A stretch of DNA of 64,000 bases, taken from Serripes groenlandicus (lineage: Eukaryota; Mollusca; Bivalvia; Cardiida; Cardiidae). Positions within the stretch are counted from its first letter, which is position 1. Every line of letters begins with the position of its first letter. Positions 51,097 to 62,157 of this stretch are shown piece by piece. Where the stretch lies: the NCBI GenBank assembly GCA_031761405.1, contig JASEVX010000011.1, positions 23,850,316 through 23,914,315 of the forward strand, written 5' to 3'. The notes under the pieces were generated by a model. The model had not been told where the DNA came from, ran no database searches, and saw only the letters and a program-made list of their open reading frames with translations. A program made the translations under genes and the position numbers.

Positions 51097-51448
51097 ATAA
51101 TATACAGTCATAAAGAAAGTTTGCCAACCACTGGTGGCCATGTTTTTCAGAATAATTTGAAAACCAACATAGAAAGTTACCTTAGGAATGTTTGTGCCAA
51201 ATTATTTTCAAATCGGGCCCATCCTTTTGGACAATAAGGTTTTATTAATTTCTTTCTTTCCGATGCAATCAATGTCAACTAGAGTTTTTAATTCTTTGCA
51301 CAATTTTGAAAAAGAACCACCTAATGAACATCACTGTGAAATTATATTTTTGAAATTGGTCTAAGGTACATCAAAATAATTTGAAATTTGTCAACCATTG
51401 GTTTAGAAGAAGAAACTGTAGGAAAATGTTATCAGACAGCAAAGACGA

Positions 51449-51706
51449 CCAGGGTTGGTGAGGGCTGTCAATCCAGGGGGTTGTGAATTCGAACCCCAGC
51501 TTGGTCAACATTCTTTCCGACGTTTGACAAAATTCATTGTGACATTTGTCTTCCACCAATGGGCTCACAGTCTATGTGGAAAAGCAGCCAGTTTCTTGAA
51601 AAGTATGTTGTGTGTAGTACTGGTGTGAGAAAGCCAGGAGACACATGAGTAGGTGACATGACTGATATGTTTGTTAAACAGCATAAAACCCCAATCAATC
51701 AATGCA
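51449..51706 (+). mobile_element. SINE family B
   Basis: CAGGGTTGGTGAGGGCTGTC, AATTCGAACCCCAGCTTGGT, ACCAATGGGCTCACAGTCTA and TAAAACCCCAATCAATCAAT. Confidence 0.8.
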
Positions 51707-51716
51707 CTGAGGTGAG

Positions 51717-51754
51717 CCAAAGACCTAATAACACATGTGTTATTAGGTCTTTGG
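51717..51754. repeat. 38-bp perfect palindrome
   Basis: CCAAAGACCTAATAACACA is followed directly by its exact reverse complement. It lies about 10 bp after the SINE tail, in GTGAGC-flanked sequence. Confidence 0.95.
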
Positions 51755-52039
51755 GTGAGCTAACAATTATAATCTATAAAAGTTACACATATTTTCAAAA
51801 CTTCATTTTTATATATGAATAATTATATGTTATGGTATACATTAATGTTTATACTATTGATTTTAAATCAAAATTTGTTTAGATTATCCATTAAATGAAA
51901 AAATAAACTTCAGTTTGACTTTATTCCATATTGATTATGTAGATTGCCAAAACATCCATTTTAGGGTGTACATTACATGAAGTAGCAAGTTTAGAAACCC
52001 TTCTTTATTGAAAGCATCTGGAGAAAAGCTGGCTCATAT

Positions 52040-52620
52040 AGTGTATTTGTATATTGTATTTATTTGAAGGCATTCAAGGAAAAGAAGGCTCTATATATGT
52101 AACTAGTTGCGGGTGTCTAAGTATTCCAGCTTGTTTTCAAGTGGGGAAAAAAGGCAGACACTTTACCTTTGTGAATGCTGGTGTAACGTGCACCGGATCT
52201 TTAACCCTTTCCCTCATACGTCAATTTTACAGCAGATGACTTTGAACATATTTTGTCAAAAAATAGAAAATCTTTATAAATGAATGGATAACCTATGACT
52301 TAAAGTGGAAAACATTGTGGCAAAAGGAGAAATTGTCACTATGTTCTGCTGCAGAGGCGTCAGAAAGCGTCTATATGAGGGGAAAAGCCAACCACTCTAC
52401 CAACGTCGCTATAAAAGCCCCAAAATCCCACCGCTGCCATCATTTGTAACATGCACCGGGTCCTTCACGGAGGTAAGCCCTCAGCCACCCATACAGGCAC
52501 TAAACGTTTATCTCCATGAAAAAGCCAACAACGCTATAAAAGCCGGCTTCCACAGCAAGGCTGTAGATGTGTTATTTATACCTATACCCCATTCCCGTAA
52601 CACTGATTTTATCTGATTGT
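52040..52620. other. Unclassified segment with a MITE insertion
   Basis: Higher-GC blocks at 52,070-52,200 and 52,385-52,580 carry a repeated motif (GTGTAACGTGCACCGGATCT / GTAACATGCACCGGGTCCTT) and CGCTATAAAAGCC twice. Frames read VTCTGS in both. Between them a MITE starts at 52,201 (TTAACCCTTTCCCTCATACG) and is truncated near 52,383. It could be a decayed coding fragment or another repeat; I cannot decide. Confidence 0.4.
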
Positions 52621-52854
52621 AAAGAAAGCCAGGAAGAAGTACAGTAGTCCGAACGTAAAGGATTCAATGTCAAATATTTGTCAGAACACTAAAGCAGACA
52701 ACTTTGAAAACACTTAGTAAAAAAATATGTAATGTCCCTATAAATGAATAAACAATTATTGAGTAAAGTCGGAAACATTGTGACAAAACGAGAATTTGCT
52801 CATTATGAGCAATTTTACTTTTTACCACTATGTTTTCAAAAGGCTTCCTCTGAG

Positions 52855-52945
52855 GATTTGATTGTTTGATGTTTAACGCCTTTCTCAACAATTTTTCAGT
52901 TATATCATGGCGTTTCCTGGTTACTGGTTACCAGTACAACTTCCT
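52855..52945 (-). mobile_element. SINE tail fragment, reverse
   Basis: TTTAACGCCTTTCTCAACAA, TTTTTCAGTTATATCATGGC and CTGGTTACCAGTACAAC are the reverse of the common SINE tail. Confidence 0.55.
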
Positions 52946-53007
52946 CAAAATGGGATATTGTCTTTTTTTCACCCAATGTTCTTTGTATACACATTTCGGA
53001 TTTATTT

Positions 53008-53330
53008 CCCAGCTTTGATCTGATGAATAAAGGAGACAACTCGATGGATACAAAATTAGAGTAGCACACTAAATCCATGATACAGACAAACACTAACATT
53101 ATATGCAGCAGAAAACTTAGTGAAATAACATTTTGAGAAAATTTGAAAAAATACTCATAATAAGCTGTTTAATGAAGATGAACTTTTCTATGTGTTTGCA
53201 TTACCCATTTCCCTATTTCTGAAACATCTGCCACAGAAGAATTTGTAAATCATTTTAGCAAAAGAAAAAGTTGTGCCTTACAATTGTACTAATGAGCAAT
53301 TTTGTGTTTACCAAAAATATTTTGTATTAT
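53008..53330. repeat. Duplicated segment, copy 2
   Basis: The counterpart of 47,670-48,005, ending at TTTACCAAAAATATTTTGTA. The 29-bp array starts about 35 bp further on. Confidence 0.85.
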
Positions 53331-53367
53331 ATTCTAATGTAATGTTGCATTTAAAAAAAAAAACTCT

Positions 53368-55743
53368 GTGGTGTAGTGGTAGAGCGTCCGCCTTGGTAGT
53401 GTAGTGGTAGATCGTCCGCCTCGGTAGTGTAGTGTTAGAGCACCCAACCTGGTAGTGAAGTGGTAGAAGGTCCCGCCTTGGTAGTGTAGTGGTAGAACGT
53501 CCCGCCTTGGTAGTGTAGTGGTAGAGCGTCCGTCTCGGTAGTGTAGTGGTAGAGTGCCCGCCACTGTAGTGTAGTGGTAGAGCGTCCATCTCGGTAGTGT
53601 AGTGGTAGAGCGCCCGTCCCGGTAGTGAAGTGGTAGAACGTCCCACCTTGTTAGTGTAGTGGTAGAACGTCCCACCTTGGTAGTTTAGTGGTAGAGCGTC
53701 CCGCCTCGGTGGTGTGGTGGTAGAGCGCCCGCCTCTGTAGTGTAGTGGTAGAGCGTCCGCCTCGGTAGTGTAGTGGTAGAACGTCACGCCTCAGTAGTGT
53801 AGTGGTAAAGCGTCCGTCTAGGTAGTGTAGTGGTAGAGCGTCCGCCTAGGTAGTGTAGTGGTAGAGCGTCCGTCTAGGTAGTGTAGTGGTAGAGCGTCCG
53901 TCTAGGTAGTTTAGCGGTGGAGCGTCTGCCTCGGTAGTGTAGTGGTAGAGCGCCCGCCTCTGTAGTGTAGTGGTAGAGGGTCCGCCTCAGTAGTGTAGTG
54001 GTAAAACGTCCCGCCTCAGTAGTGTAGTGGTAGAGCGTCCGCCTAGGTAGTGTAGTGGTAGAGCGTCCACATCGGTAGTGTATTGGTAGAGCGTCCCATC
54101 TCTGTAGTGTAGTGGTAGAGCGTCCCACCTCGGTACTGTAGTGGTAGAGTGTCCCACCTCAGTAATGTAGTGGTAGAGCGTCCCACCTCGGTAGTGTAGT
54201 GGTAGAGCGTCCGCCTCGGTAGTGTGGTGGTAGAGCGTCCCACCTCGGTAGTGTAGTGGTAGAGCGTCCGCCTCGGTAGTGTGGTGGTAGAGCGTCCCGC
54301 CTCGGTAGTGTAGTGGTAGAGCGTCCCGCCTCAGTAATGTAGTAGTAGAGCGTCCCACCTCAGTAGTGTAGTGGTAGAGCGTCCACATCGGTAGTGTATT
54401 GGTAGAGCGTCCCATCTCTGTAGTGTATTGGTAGAGCGTCCCATCTCTGTAGTGTAGTGGTAGAGCGTCCCATCTCTGTAGTGTAGTGGTAAAGCGTCCC
54501 ACCTCGGTAGTGTAGTGGTAGAGCGTCCCGCCTCAGTAATGTAGTGGTAGAGCGTCCCACCTCAGTAGTGTAGTGGTAGAGCGTCCCACCTCAGTAATGT
54601 AGTGGTAGAGCGTCCCACCTCAGTAGTGTAGTGGTAGAGCGTCCCATCTCTGTAGTGTGGTGGTAGAGCGTCCCGCCTCGGTAGTGTAGTGGTAGAGCGT
54701 CCCGCCTCAGTAATGTAGTGGTAGAGCGTCCCACCTCAGTAGTGTAGTGGTAGAGCGTCCACATCGGTAGTGTATTGGTAGAGCGTCCCATCTCTGTAGT
54801 GTATTGGTAGAGTGTCCCATCTCTGTAGTGTAGTGGTAGAGCGTCCCATCTCTGTAGTGTAGTGGTAGAGCGTCCCACCTCGGTAGTGTAGTGGTAGAGC
54901 GTCCCGCCAGGGTAATGTAGTGGTAGAGCGTCCCACCTCGGTAGTGTAGTGGTAGAGCGTCCTACCTCGGTAGTGTAGTGGTAGAGCGTCCCGCCTCAGT
55001 AATGTAGTGGTAGAGCGTCCCGCCTGGGTAATGTAGTGGTAGAGCGTCCCGTCTGGGTAATGTAGTGGTAGAGTGTCCCATCTCTGTAATGTAGTGGTAG
55101 AGCGTCCCACCTCGGTACTGTAGTGGTAGAGTGTCCCACCTCAGTAATGTAGTGGTAGAGCGTCCCGCCTCGGTAGTGTAGTGGTAGAGGGTCCCGCCTG
55201 GGTAATGTAGTGCTAGAGCGTCCCACCTCGGTAGTGTAGTGGTAGAGCGTCCCACCTCGGTAGTGTAGTGGTAGAGCGTCCCACCTCGGTAGTGTAGTGG
55301 TAGAGCGTCCCGCCTGGGTAATGTAGTGGTAGAGCGTCCCGTCTGGGTAATGTAGTGGTAGAGTGTCCCGCCTCAGTAGTGTAGTGGTAGAGTGTCCCGC
55401 CTCAGTAATGTAGTGGTAGAGTGTCCCACCTCGGTAATGTAGTGGTAGAGCGTCCCACCTCGGTAGTGTAGTGGTAGAGTGTCCCGCCTCGGTAATGTAT
55501 TGGTAGAGCGTCCCACCTCGGTAGTGTAGTGGTAGAGTGTCCTGCCTCAGTAATGTAGTGGTAGAGTGTCCCACCTCGGTAGTGTAGTGGTAGAGCGTCC
55601 CACCTCGGTAATGTATTGGTAGAGCGTCCCACCTCGGTAGTGTAGTGGTAGAGCGTCCCACCTCGGTAATGTAGTGGTAGAGTGTCCCACCTCGGTAGTG
55701 TAGTGGTAGAGCGTCCCACCTCGGTAATGTATTGGTAGAGCGT
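53368..55743. repeat. 29-bp minisatellite of tRNA/SINE D-arm (A-box) units
   Basis: About 80 units of GGTAGTGTAGTGGTAGAGCG plus TCCCGCCTC (28-29 bp). TAGTGTAGTGG in each unit fits the Pol III A-box consensus TRGYNNARNGG exactly. The unit resembles the head of the family C SINE at 5,420 (GGTTATGTAGTGGAAGATCA, TCCACCTCGG). No B box is seen in the array. Because 3 x 29 = 87, long minus-strand ORFs (up to 221 codons, Tyr/Thr/His-rich) arise by period; they are not genes. Confidence 0.95.
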
Positions 55744-55839
55744 CATTACACTTTCATTTATAGAGGTTGTCTATGTGTTTGGCCCCATCACTTGTTCAGT
55801 ACCGTTCCGTTCCGCAAAATACAGTTAGCCTTATTACAT

Positions 55840-56062
55840 CAGGTTTCCAGCTCGGCCAACACTCTTTCCGATGTTTGAAAAAAGTCACTGTGTTCACCAA
55901 TGGGCTCACAGTCTCTGTGGAAAAGCAGCCAGTTGCTTGGAAAGTATGTTGTGTGAAGAACTGGTGTAAGAAAACCAGAAAACACATAAGTAAATGAACT
56001 GGCAGCCGTGATACGATTGAAAAATGATTCAAAACGGCAATAAACCCCAATCAATCACTCAA
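55840..56062 (+). mobile_element. SINE family B, head-truncated
   Basis: TTTCCAGCTCGGCCAACACT, ACCAATGGGCTCACAGTCTC, AGCCAGTTGCTTGGAAAGTA and TAAACCCCAATCAATCACTC. Confidence 0.75.
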
Positions 56063-56117
56063 TACATAAGGTCAATTACACTGGACCACAACCTTCGCAT
56101 ACACTGAAGCAACGTAT

Positions 56118-56262
56118 TTTCTGACACCGATGCACCAGTCGTATTACTATTCCCGCAACCCCAAGTTCCTAGTTTGGAAGCCATTACTACCATGTTAACT
56201 CTGGTATGACCCGTCCGGGGATCGAATCCTGGTCTCCCGTTCCCTAGGCTGGCGATCTTACC
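56118..56262 (-). mobile_element. SINE family C, reverse, running into the 48-bp array
   Basis: On the minus strand: GAGACCAGGATTCGATCCCC (B box), GGTCATACCAGAGTTAACAT, GGTAGTAATGGCTTCC and GGTTGCGGGAATAGTAATAC. The head region upstream of the B box (AAGATCGCCAGCCTAGGGAA) is the same sequence that repeats in the adjoining array. Confidence 0.75.
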
Positions 56263-59200
56263 AGGGATTTCGCTTGTGTTGATACTGTTCCCTAGGCTGG
56301 CGATCTTACCAGGGATTTCCCTTGTCGGGGTACTGTTCCCTGAGCTGACGATCTTACCAGGGATTTCGCTTGTGTTGATACTGTTCTCTAGGCTGGCGAT
56401 CTTACCAGGGATTTCCCTTGTCGGGGTACTGTTCCCTGAGCTGACGATCTTACCAGGGATTTACCTTGTGTTGATCATGTTCCCTAGGCTGGCGATCTTA
56501 CCAGGGATTTCCCTTGTGTTGATCCTGTTCCTTAGGATGGCGATCTTACCAGGGATTTCCCTTGTGTTGATACTGTTCCCTAGGCTGGCGATCTTACCAG
56601 GGATTTCCCTTGTGTTGATCCTGTTCCCTAGGCTGGCGATCTTACCAGGGATTCCCCTTGTGTTGATACTGTTCTCTAGGCTGGCGATCTTACCAGGGAT
56701 TCCCCTTGTGTTGATACTGTTCTCTAGGCTGGCGATCTTACCGGGGATTTCCATTGTGTTGATCCTGTTCCCTAGGATGGCGATCTTACCAGGGATTTCC
56801 CTTGTGTTGATACTGTTCCCTAGGATGGCAATCTTACCAGGGATTTCCCTTGTGTGGATACTGTTCCCTAGGCTGGCGATCTTACCAGGGATTTCCCTTG
56901 TGTTGATACTGTTCTCTAGACTGGCGATCTTACCAGGGATTTCCCTTGTGTGGGTACTGTTCCCTGGGCTGACGATCTTACCAGGGATTTACCCTGTGTT
57001 GATACTGTTCCCTAGGCTGTCGATCTTACCAGGGATTTCCCTTGTGTTGATAATGTTCTCTAGGCTGGCGATCTTACCAGGGATTTCCCTTGTGTGGGTA
57101 CTGTTCCCTTGGCTGATGATCTTACCAGGGATTTACCTTGTGTTGATACTGTTCCCTAGGCTGGCGATCTTACCAGGGATTTCCCTTGTGTGGGTACTGT
57201 TCCCTAGGCTGGCGATCTTACTAGGGACTTCCCTTATGTTGATAATGTTCCCTAGGCTGGCGATCTTACCAGGGATTTCCCTTGTGTTGATACTGTTCCC
57301 TAGGCTGGCGATATTTCCCTTGTGTGAATACTGTTTCCTAGGCTGGCGATCTTACCAGGGATTTCTCTTGTGTTGATACTGTTTCCTAGGCTGGCGATCT
57401 TACCAGGGAATACCCATGTGTGGATACTGTTCCCTAGGCTGGCAATCTTACCAGAGATTTCCCTTCTGTTGATACTGTTCCCTAGGCTGGTGATCTTACC
57501 AGGGATTTCCCTTGTGTGGATATTGTTTCCTAGGCTGGCGATCTTACCAGGGAGTTTCCTTGTGTGGAAACTGTTCCCTAGGTTGGCGATCTTACACGGG
57601 ATTTCCCTTGTGTGGATACTGTTCCCTAGGCTGGCGATCTTACCAGGGATTTCTCTTGTGTTGATACTGTTTCCTAGGCTGGCGATCTTACCAGGGAATA
57701 CCCATGTGTGGATACTGTTCCCTAGGCTGGAAATCTTACCAGAGATTTCCCTTCTGTTGATACTGTTCCCTAGGCTGGTGATCTTACCAGGGATTTCCCT
57801 TGTGTGGATATTGTTTCCTAGGCTGAAGATCTTACCAGGGAATACCCATGTGTGGATACTGTTCCCTAGGCTGGCGATCTTACCAGAGATTTCCCTTGTG
57901 TTGATACTGTTCCCTAGGCTGGTGATCTTACCAGGGATTTCCCTTGTGTGGATATTGTTTCCTAGGCTGGCGATCTTACCAGGGAGTTTCCTTGTGTGGA
58001 AACTGTTCCCTAGGTTGGCGATCTTACAAGGGATTTCCCTTGTGTGGATACTGTTCCCTAGGCTGGCGATCTTACCAGGGATTTCCCTTGTGTTGATACT
58101 GTTCTCTAGACTGGCGATCTTACCAGGGATTTCCCTTGTGTGGGTACTGTTCCCTTGGCTGATGATCTTACCAGGGATTTACCTTGTGTTGATACTGTTC
58201 CCTAGGCTGGCGATCTTACCAGGGATTTCCCTTGTGTGGGTACTGTTCCCTAGGCTGGCGATCTTACTAGGGATTTCCCTTATGTTGATAATGTTCCCTA
58301 GGCTGGCGATCTTACCAGGGATTTCCCTTGTGTTGATACTGTTCCCTAGGCTGGCGATATTTCCCTTGTGTGAATACTGTTTCCTAGGCTGGCGATCTTG
58401 CCAGGGATTTCCCTTGTGTTGATACTGTTCCCTAGGCTGGCGATCTTACCAGAGATTTCTCTTGTGTTGATACTGTTTCCTAGGCTGAAGATCTTACCAG
58501 GGAATACCCATGTGTGGATACTGTTCCCTAGGCTGGCGATCTTACCAGAGATTTCCCTTCTGTTGATACTGTTCCCTAGGCTGGTGATCTTACCAGGGAT
58601 TTCCCTTGTGTGGATATTGTTTCCTAGGCTGGCGATCTTACCAGGGAGTTCCCTTGTGTGGAAACTGTTCCATAGGTTGGCGATCTTACAAGGGATTTCC
58701 CTTGTGTGGATACTGTTCACTAGGATAGCGATCTTAACAGGGATTTACCTTCTGTTGATACTGTTCCCTAGGCTGGTGATCTTACCAGGGAGTTCTCTTG
58801 TGTGGAAACTGTTCCCTAGGCTGGCGATATTTCCCTTGTGTGAATACTGGTCACTAGGATGGCGATCTTACCGGGGATTTACCTTCTGTTGATACTGTTT
58901 CCTAGGATGGCGATCTTACCAGGGATTTCCAGTGTGTTGATACTGTTTCCTAGGCTGGCGATCTTACCAGGGATTTCTCTTGTGTTGAAACGGTTTCCTA
59001 GACTGGCGATCTTACCAGGGATTTCCATTGTGTGGATACTGTTTCCTAGGCTGGCGATCTTACCAGGGATTTCTATTGTTTTGAAACTGTTTCCTAGATT
59101 GGCGATCTTACCAGGATTTCCATTGTGTGGATACTGTTTCCTAGGCTGGCGATCATACCAGGGATTTCCCTTGTGTTGATACTGTTTCATAGGCTGGCGA

Positions 59201-59990
59201 TCTTACCAGGGATTTCCCTTGTGTTGATACTGTTTCATAGGCTGGCGATCTTACCAGGGATTTACCTTGTGCGGATACTGTTCCATAGGCTAGCGATCTT
59301 ACCAGGGATTTCCATTGTGTTGATACTGTTTCCTAGGCTGGCGATCTTACCAGGGATTTCCCGTGTGTTGATACTGTTCCCTAGGCTGGCGATCTTACCA
59401 GGGATTTCCCGTGTGTTGATACTGTTCCCTAGGCTGGCGATCTTACCAGGGATTTACCTTCTGTTGATACTGTTCCCTAGGCTGGTGATCTTACCAAGGA
59501 GTTCTCTTGTGCGGATACTGTTTCCTAGGCTGGCGATCTTACTAGGGATTTCCCTTATGTTGATACTGTTTCCTAGGCTGGCGATCTTACTAGGGATTTC
59601 CCTTGTGTTGATACTGTTTCCTAGGCTGGCGATCTTACTAGGGATTTCCCTTGTGTTGATACTGTTTCCTAGGCTGGCGATCTTACCAGGGATTTTCCTT
59701 GTGTTGATACTGTTCCCTAGACTGGCGATCTTATCAGGGATTTCCCTTGTGTGGATACTGTTTCATAGGCTGGCGATCTCATCAGGGATTTCCATTTTGT
59801 GGATACTGTTTCCTAGGTTGGAGATCTTACCAGGGATTTTCCTTGTGTTGATACTGTTTCCTAGACTGACGATCTTACAAGGGATTTCCCTTGTGTTGAT
59901 ACTGTTTTCTAGGCTGGCGATCTTACCAGAGATTTCCCTTGTGTGGATACTGTTTCCTAGACTGGCGATCTTACCAGGGATTTCACTTGT
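56247..59990. repeat. 48-bp minisatellite derived from a SINE head
   Basis: About 77 units of GATACTGTTCCCTAGGCTGG plus CGATCTTACCAGGGATTTCC plus CTTGTGTT. The first unit is continuous with the family C SINE head at 56,118-56,262. A 20-bp deletion variant (CTGGCGATATTTCCCTTGTG) recurs at 57,303, 58,346 and 58,820, showing larger block duplication. The unit is 16 codons, so both strands stay open; ORFs of 366, 350 and 326 codons (LILFPRLAILPGISLV repeats) are expected by-products and are not called as genes. Confidence 0.95.
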
Positions 59991-60154
59991 CCTTACCTTG
60001 TCTGATGAGCTTCTATCCGATCGACAGATTGTTGAACTTCAACAAATTAAGAGACTCGAGGGAAGAGCTTCATTACTAAGCTTTATGCTTTCTGCTAGAA
60101 TCTAAATACAATATTGTTTAAACCAAAAATATGAGGTTTGTTATTTCTTCTTCT

Positions 60155-60510
60155 GCCGTTTTCAACAATATTACAGTTATATCACGGCCAAGTTTATTGC
60201 CGCTTTCAACAATATTACAGTTATATCACGGCGGAGTTTAATGCCGTTTTCAACAATATTACAGTTATATCACGGCCAAGTTTATTGCCGTTTTCAACAA
60301 TATTACAGTTATATCACGACCAAGTTTATTGCCGTTTTCAACACTATTACAGTTATATCATGCGCGGAGTTAAGTGCCATTTTCAACAATAGTACAGTTA
60401 TATCACGGCGGAGTTTATTGCCGTTTTCAACAATAGTACAGTTATATCGTGGTATAACTGTAACATTGTTGAAAACGGCATTAAACTCCGCCGTGATAAA
60501 ACTATACTGG
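60155..60510. repeat. 44-bp minisatellite derived from a SINE tail
   Basis: About seven units of GCCGTTTTCAACAATATTAC plus AGTTATATCACGGC plus CAAGTTTATT. This is the reverse complement of the common SINE tail (GATATAACTGAAATATTGTT, GAAAGCGGCG) seen at 61,360. The last unit is followed by an inverted copy, forming a hairpin centred near 60,450. Confidence 0.93.
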
Positions 60511-61190
60511 TGCTCGTTTCGAATGGAAAATATGTTTACGTCTTTGAACGAATAAGTAAGAGTTATAACTGTTCATGAAACATTGTAAAGTGTTAAAGTT
60601 CTGCGTATCCATAAGATAAACCATTAACATATATAAATATTAGCCGTTCGACGGGAAAACCAACATTGTTGACCTTGCGTAAAGTATAGACCCAGATCAG
60701 CCTAATCACACCACGCAGGCTAACCCAGACAGACTTTTTTCGCATCAAGTCAAGCCTTATTTATTTGCAAATATTCAACATTTCAAAGTGTTGGAGGTGG
60801 AGTATGTTCCTTCTTGGGAAGCTGCGTCTTCTTCTACTGCTTCTTTGCAGGCATGTTTATTTAGATAAATTCTAAAACAACTTTGTCAATGTATACACTT
60901 GTAGACTACAAAAGTATCCTATATTATCCTAGTTATTGACAGAATCATCCAACTTCAGCAGTAATTCAATATAATATTTCAATGTAATTTGTTCAAAATG
61001 TAAATGGAGGTTGTGTACGTGACACCTTCTTTCCGCAAGGCATGCGCAACAGTCCATATATGACGGTATCTAACCGCATCTACAGGTAGCAGAAGGTAAT
61101 GGAAAGTAAGTAATCCGTATTTATCCGCATCGTGTCAATTCACTGGCTAACATCCTCATTTATCCTCAACCATCCGTATATATCCGTATC
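60511..61190. other. Low-repeat intergenic sequence
   Basis: I see no exon, RNA gene or repeat family member here. It carries a local variation on TATCCGTATCT / ATCCGCATC near 61,070-61,190. Confidence 0.5.
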
Positions 61191-61191
61191 T

Positions 61192-61412
61192 GGAATCCGC
61201 TGTGGTCGAGTGGTTAGCGTCGGGGATTTCGAAACCGGGTGTCCCGGGTTCGATCCCCAGTCGCGGCACTACGGTCATGGTGGAGTGCCCTTGGCAAGGC
61301 ATATTTTCTAGCCTAGTACTGGTTTGTTTACCCAGGGATCATGAATAAGTGAACTGTCGCCGTGATATAACTGAAATATTGTTGAAAGCGGCGTAAAACC
61401 CCAATAAATAAA
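61192..61412 (+). mobile_element. SINE family A, best-preserved copy
   Basis: Head ATCCGCTGTGGTCGAGTGGT with A box TGGTCGAGTGG and B box GGTTCGATCCC, and potential acceptor pairing CCGC/GCGG across about 72 bp. Body GTGGAGTGCCCTTGGCAAGG, tail GATATAACTGAAATATTGTT and GCGGCGTAAAACCCC, ending in (AATA)n. Confidence 0.9.
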
Positions 61413-62157
61413 TCTATCCGTATCTATAGGTAACTGTAAGTTCATCAAGAAAATAGGCCACGCCCACAATTTCTGCAGAAGACTGCGGATGTTATCCGAA
61501 ACTATCCGCCCTGTCTGTAATGTGTGTGTCTGACTGGGGCAATACATGTAATTATTGACGGTAGTGTATACACATATGTAAAGTGGGGAATGACCATATA
61601 ATGATTTTTGTTTGTTTAGTCTACTGTATTGTATGTTGGCGGGAAAAGTAAGCTCGTGCGAAGCAGGTTGTGTGTACTATACACGCGGTTGATGGTCATT
61701 CGAGGAGTAAACGTCCAACTGTTCCTGACCGTTATCAAATTTCCAAGGTATGATTTCTGAGAGATTTTTCAATGCAGATTGCGAATTACGAGTTCAGACA
61801 TATTTGTTTTGTGCAATTCGCTCACTGGAAAGCAATGCTAGGAGTCGAGTTCTGATCCAAATGCAATGTCTATTAATCGATTCAGGTTTATTTAATATAT
61901 AAATTCCGAAAATGTATACACTACTTAGCCAATTCATGTATGATTACAAGTGTATTCAATTATACCGAAAGAAAAAAGAAACGCAGGGTATAGGCTTTCG
62001 TGTTGAATTAAAGTAGTTTATCACATTTCTTTTAAAATAATCGTTACATGGTTTTCAAGCACTACCTTTAAAGAGCAGTACTGCAAATTTTCATTAATTG
62101 TTGTCGATTAATTGCACTCATCACTGAAGAATACACGTCTTCACTGCCTCATGAGAA
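61413..62157. other. Region upstream of the candidate exon; nothing definite
   Basis: No repeat family member is recognised. It could hold a promoter or 5' UTR of the gene whose candidate exon begins at 62,158, but I see no TATA box or other element I would call. Confidence 0.4.

Noticed and set aside
53368..55743. A cluster of functional tRNA genes
   Set aside because: Only the D-arm/A-box portion is repeated; there is no B box, T-arm or acceptor pairing in the units.
53308..55746. Minus-strand Tyr/Thr/His-rich ORFs up to 221 codons
   Set aside because: Three 29-bp units equal 29 codons, so open frames arise automatically from the minisatellite; all overlap each other in shifting frames.
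56276..60105. Leucine-rich-repeat-like proteins of 326-366 residues
   Set aside because: The 48-bp unit is a multiple of three and derives from a SINE head. Both strands are open and the frame changes at each unit deletion, so no LRR gene is called.
61192..61266. A true tRNA gene at the SINE family A head
   Set aside because: A and B boxes are present, but the same sequence recurs with a SINE body and tail at 6.2, 7.6 and 45.1 kb, so it is a SINE head.
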